Shown: piece by piece, positions 6,030-8,159 of the stretch | Numbering within the stretch: position 1 is the stretch's first letter | Layout of the letters: every line of letters begins with the position of its first letter | Notes under the pieces: model-generated | What the model was told of the DNA's origin: nothing | Database searches by the model: none | Seen by the model: the letters and a program-made list of their open reading frames with translations, nothing else | NCBI GenBank assembly: GCA_019421315.1 | Contig: JAHZFN010000254.1 | Location: forward strand, 3,655 to 11,813 | Direction of reading: 5' to 3' | DNA length: 8,159 nt | DNA from: Peptococcaceae bacterium | GTDB lineage: Bacteria > Bacillota > Dehalobacteriia > UBA4068 > UBA4997 | Translations under genes and position numbers: made by a program

Positions 6030-6042
6030 AGGAGTTTTTATT

Positions 6043-6252
6043 ATGGCGAAATTATCAAAACGAGCAAAACAAGAATGGGATTTCTTCATAAATCCCGAAA
6101 CAGGCAGACGAACATACAACAGCCTTTGCCGAAAATGCAAAAACAAATGCAAGCAAAGCCACAAAGCTGTTGTTGTCGTTTGTCCGAATTATCAATCCAA
6201 GAGAGGTGCGAAAATCAAACTTAATCGACGCAAATTTAGTGACAGCGGTTAA
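6043..6252 (+). CDS. Small Cys-rich conserved element protein
   Basis: A 69-residue, strongly basic protein. Four cysteines are arranged as C-x2-C-x3-C (within LCRKCKNKCKQ) and a later C in VVVCPNY, a plausible zinc site. The N-terminus MAKLSKRAKQEW and the INPETGRRTYN segment are of a kind that I associate with hypothetical proteins in Firmicute conjugative and mobilizable elements. The ATG is chosen over an in-frame GTG six codons upstream because AAAGGAG (6028-6034) lies eight bases before the ATG and would be inside the longer version. It heads the group that leads to repA and parB. Function is unknown; nucleic-acid binding is a reasonable guess from charge and cysteines only. Confidence 0.7.
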   Translation: MAKLSKRAKQEWDFFINPETGRRTYNSLCRKCKNKCKQSHKAVVVVCPNYQSKRGAKIKLNRRKFSDSG

Positions 6253-6303
6253 AGCAATAAATCACTTTAAGAAGAAATAAAAAAGCCGTACAAAAAGAAA
6301 AAT

Positions 6304-6324
6304 TGCCGTTTTCGGCACCTTTTT
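6304..6324 (+). terminator. Weak terminator-like hairpin before repA
   Basis: A 5-bp stem TGCCG/CGGCA with a TTTT loop, then CC and five T. The stem is short, so it may only reduce read-through into repA. Confidence 0.4.
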
Positions 6325-6348
6325 GATACAGAACGAAGGAGGTTTAGT

Positions 6349-6690
6349 TTGAATAAATACTTTAAGAAAAGCGAAGCGGAAAATTATGTTTTCTACAAAG
6401 TTCCGAAAGCATTGTTTACCGACCAAAAATACCGTTCGGTTTCTACCGATGCAAAAATGCTGTACGCTTTACTGCTTGACCGAATGTATTTATCCGAGAA
6501 GAACGATTGGATCGATAAACGAGGTCGTATATATCAATATTTTACGGTGAAAGAAGCTCAGGAAAAGCTGCGATTCGGACACGAAAAAATATGCAAATTG
6601 TTTTCGGAACTTGAAAAGGCGGATTTAATCACTCGCAAAAGGCAGGGTCAAGGAAAACCCAGCATTATTTATCTCAAAAAATTCCGATAA
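6349..6690 (+). CDS. repA: RepA_N-type replication initiator, short single-domain form
   Basis: A 113-residue protein that matches the N-terminal DNA-binding domain of the replication initiator protein A family: KYFKKSEAENYVFYKVPKALF at the start, the STDAKMLYALLLDRMYLS helix (residues about 32-49), the GRIYQYFTVKEAQEKLRFGHEKICKLFSELEKADLI winged-helix core (59-94) and a final strand RKRQGQGKPSIIYLKKF. The start is TTG, with AAGGAGG (6336-6342) six bases upstream. Full plasmid RepA proteins of this family carry an additional C-terminal domain; this one ends directly after the winged helix, a form known from integrative elements. It may initiate replication of the excised circle or act as a regulator. 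It is followed after 93 bases by parB on the same strand. Confidence 0.85.
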   Translation: MNKYFKKSEAENYVFYKVPKALFTDQKYRSVSTDAKMLYALLLDRMYLSEKNDWIDKRGRIYQYFTVKEAQEKLRFGHEKICKLFSELEKADLITRKRQGQGKPSIIYLKKFR

Positions 6691-6783
6691 TCCGATTTCT
6701 TAAATTCGGAATAACAGAAGCTATTAATACAGAGAAGAGTAAGAATATTACCGGCGGAAAAAGAAATATATAAGGAGGTCAAA

Positions 6784-7617
6784 ATGACAAAAAACATAAA
6801 CATAAATTTACTTATCCCATTTGAAAACCATCCGTTTAAGAAAAGGGACGGAATAGAACAGCGTGAATTGGTCGAAAGCATAGCACAAAACGGACTGCTT
6901 GAACCGATAACTGTGCGTTCTTTTCCGGCAGGTAAATACGAAATTATCAGCGGACACAGAAGAGTTGAAGCTTGCAAAGAATTAGGCATAACCGAAGTGC
7001 CTGCGACAATCAAAGAAATGAGCAAAGACGGGGCGATAATCGCAATGGTGGATTCAAATATTCACCGTGAACATCTGTTGCCAAGCGAAAAAGCCTTTGC
7101 CTATAAAATGAAGTTAGATGCAATTAAACATCAAGGTAAAACTACTTCCCGACAAGTTGTCGGAAAGTCAGAAAGTGCAGACAAAATTTCAAACACCGAA
7201 AGCGGCAGGCAAATACAGCGATATATCCGCTTAACATACTTAATATCCGAACTGTTAAAACTCGTTGATGATGGACGGATAGCCTTTACCCCGGCGGTTG
7301 AACTTTCATTTTTGTCTGAAAACGAACAGGAAATTTTACTTAACGAAATCGAATATGCAGACGCAACTCCGTCGCTGTCGCAAGCTCAAAGACTGCGCAA
7401 ATTAAGCGAAGATGGCAACTTTTTTGTTGATACCGTCTTTGCCGTACTTAGCGAAGAAAAACCCAATCAGAAAGAACAGGTACGAATACCTGCCGACAAG
7501 CTCCGTGATATTTTGCCAAGGGGGATGGATAAACAAAAGACAGAAGATTTTATCATCAAGGCTTGCGAGCATTACAGAAAATATCTGATCAGACAGAAAA
7601 ACAGAGATGAAAGATAA
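6784..7617 (+). CDS. parB: ParB/RepB/Spo0J family partition protein
   Basis: A 277-residue DNA-binding partition protein. The N-terminal ParB domain holds the nucleotide-binding signature SGHRRVEA (residues 56-63) and the NIHREHLLPSEKA segment (92-104), which matches the second conserved ParB box. A central helix-turn-helix region (about 105-205) follows with a Ser/Thr/Lys-rich linker, and the C-terminal part is charged. The ATG has AAGGAGG (6772-6778) five bases before it. ParB normally loads on parS and works with a ParA ATPase, but no parA gene lies beside it: upstream is repA and downstream tnpW. It may use a ParA coded elsewhere or act as a KorB-like regulator of element genes. Its stop codon overlaps the ribosome site of tnpW, so the two are translated from one message. 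Confidence 0.9.
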   Translation: MTKNININLLIPFENHPFKKRDGIEQRELVESIAQNGLLEPITVRSFPAGKYEIISGHRRVEACKELGITEVPATIKEMSKDGAIIAMVDSNIHREHLLPSEKAFAYKMKLDAIKHQGKTTSRQVVGKSESADKISNTESGRQIQRYIRLTYLISELLKLVDDGRIAFTPAVELSFLSENEQEILLNEIEYADATPSLSQAQRLRKLSEDGNFFVDTVFAVLSEEKPNQKEQVRIPADKLRDILPRGMDKQKTEDFIIKACEHYRKYLIRQKNRDER

Positions 7618-7630
7618 AGGAGATACAAAT

Positions 7631-7801
7631 ATGGACAATAATAACAAATCATTTTTCGCTCCGTTCTTTGAAGTGACCAATACGCCGTTTGTTATGAAAA
7701 TGGGTAATACAACATTTGAAATTGCAACTCATTTTAATAAGAACGGCAGAGAAACCGTGTTACAACAATTTGAAGAATTGCTTACTGAAATTAAAACGTA
7801 A
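7631..7801 (+). CDS. tnpW: Transposon-encoded protein TnpW
   Basis: A 56-residue protein with the TnpW pattern: a variable N-terminus, then MGNTTFEIATHFNKNGRET and a terminal helix QQFEELLTEI, comparable to the family's K-I-G-x-TT-Y-x-V-x-x-HFS-x-T-x-ET signature. The ATG at 7631 is preferred over an upstream in-frame ATG because AAAGGAG (7616-7622) sits eight bases before it. TnpW has no established biochemical function and accompanies tnpV and the large serine recombinase in Tn4451-like elements. It lies between parB and the recombinase fragment. Confidence 0.7.
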   Translation: MDNNNKSFFAPFFEVTNTPFVMKMGNTTFEIATHFNKNGRETVLQQFEELLTEIKT

Positions 7802-7824
7802 TAAAACCACACAGTGGACATTTC

Positions 7825-7862
7825 GGCATTGCAAGGGTAAAATTCAAATACATTGCAATGCC
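7825..7862. repeat. Perfect 10-bp inverted repeat before the recombinase
   Basis: GGCATTGCAA (7825-7834) pairs with TTGCAATGCC (7853-7862) across an 18-base spacer. It lies between tnpW and the recombinase start and has no T tract, so an operator or a leader structure that hides or exposes the recombinase ribosome site (AAAGGAG at 7876-7882) is more likely than a terminator. Confidence 0.6.
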
Positions 7863-7888
7863 CGATTGTCATTGAAAGGAGAAAATAT

Positions 7889-8101
7889 ATGACAACGAAC
7901 AAAAATAATAAAGGGCAAGAAGAAAAAATCACCGCTCTGTATTGCCGTCTTTCGCAAGACGATAATTTAGACGGTGAAAGCAATTCGATTTCAAACCAAA
8001 AAGAAATATTGATGACTTATGCAAAGAAGAACGGATACTTACATCCTAGATTTTTTGTTGATGACGGAATAAGCGGCACGACTTTTGTTGAGGTAAGATA
8101 A
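7889..8101 (+). pseudogene. Large serine recombinase (TnpX-like), 5' fragment broken by foreign sequence
   Basis: The first 66 or so residues are a normal N-terminus of the large serine recombinases that excise and integrate Tn4451-like and Tn1549-like elements: ALYCRLSQDD with the catalytic Ser22 and Arg20, SNSISNQKEIL, and FFVDDGISGTTF. Family members continue with an N/D-R-P-x-F motif and run to some 500 or more residues. Here the frame changes to V-E-V-R and stops at 8101. The break falls at about 8087, and the sequence after it forms a 13-bp hairpin and no longer encodes recombinase in any frame that I can see. The start ATG has AAAGGAG seven bases upstream (to 7882). The simplest reading is insertion of another element into the gene, whose remainder would lie beyond the window. 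Confidence 0.8.
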
Positions 8102-8141
8102 CGTAACCTTTTTTGCAGAGGGTGTTATCTTACCTCTTTTT
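8090..8141 (+). terminator. 13-bp hairpin with T tract at the recombinase break point
   Basis: GAGGTAAGATAAC (8090-8102) and GTTATCTTACCTC (8124-8136) are exact complements with a 21-base loop, followed by TTTTT. It includes the last codons of the truncated recombinase frame. Terminator-like hairpins are common just inside the ends of insertion sequences, for example in the IS200/IS605 group, so this may mark the left end of the inserted element. The family cannot be named from the bases present. Confidence 0.7.
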
Positions 8142-8159
8142 GATGTATGTTAGATAGCA

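Larger units (their letters stand above)
5736..6042. other. Gene-free, AT-rich structured leader region
   Basis: No credible coding region is seen. It contains a terminator-like hairpin (5776-5820), a 7-bp stem CCTCTAC/GTAGAGG (5853-5859 with 5872-5878), a small TTCCG/CGGAA hairpin (5904-5908 with 5914-5918) and two diverged copies of a 40-base direct repeat before the next gene. It does not match a riboswitch class that I recognise. It may be the leader of the repA-parB-tnpW gene group. Confidence 0.5.

Noticed and set aside
8087..8159. Group II intron insertion in the recombinase
   Set aside because: The sequence at the break does not show the GTGCG start typical of group II introns.

Overview
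The window reads as chromosome of a low-to-moderate GC Firmicute, most likely a gut Clostridia species, with a mobile element inserted in it. Evidence for this is the strong AGGAGG-type ribosome sites, TTG starts, Gram-positive style lipoprotein signal, and the tnpV/tnpW/large serine recombinase gene set that is typical of Tn4451-like and Tn1549-like elements of this group. No rRNA, tRNA or CRISPR array is visible.

Layout. Bases 1-1784 look like host sequence: the 3' part of a calcineurin-like metallophosphoesterase gene followed by a small lipoprotein gene. Bases 1785-1985 are a non-coding junction with a terminator and a promoter; the base composition becomes more AT-rich here, so the left end of the element probably lies in this stretch. 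From 1986 on, every gene is of accessory type: tnpV; a three-gene minus-strand restriction-modification operon (ribbon-helix-helix protein, fused nuclease-methyltransferase, two-domain specificity subunit; 5587 down to 2571) that matches the BcgI-like Type IIB architecture; a structured non-coding stretch; a small Cys-rich protein; a short RepA_N initiator; ParB; TnpW; and the first 66 or so codons of a large serine recombinase that is broken off by foreign sequence at about 8087.

The most striking structure is outside the genes. The restriction-modification operon is bracketed by two related non-coding modules in inverted orientation (2429-2558 on +, 5666-5735 on -). Each contains an 18-bp identical block, the word AGCGAGCAG, a hairpin, exactly five bases, and then a TAGGG-N3-CCCT core followed by AAGACC. 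The hairpins differ in sequence but keep their pairing, and the left core TAGGGGCACCCT matches the RSF1010-type nick region TAAGTGCGCCCT at 9 of 12 bases. I infer that these are transfer-origin-like sites and that the operon may be a cassette held between them.

How the parts may work together: the restriction system would protect or stabilise the element, its first gene probably autoregulates a promoter packed with inverted repeats, and the RepA/ParB/Tnp genes would maintain and move the element. The interrupted recombinase suggests that this copy can no longer excise by itself.
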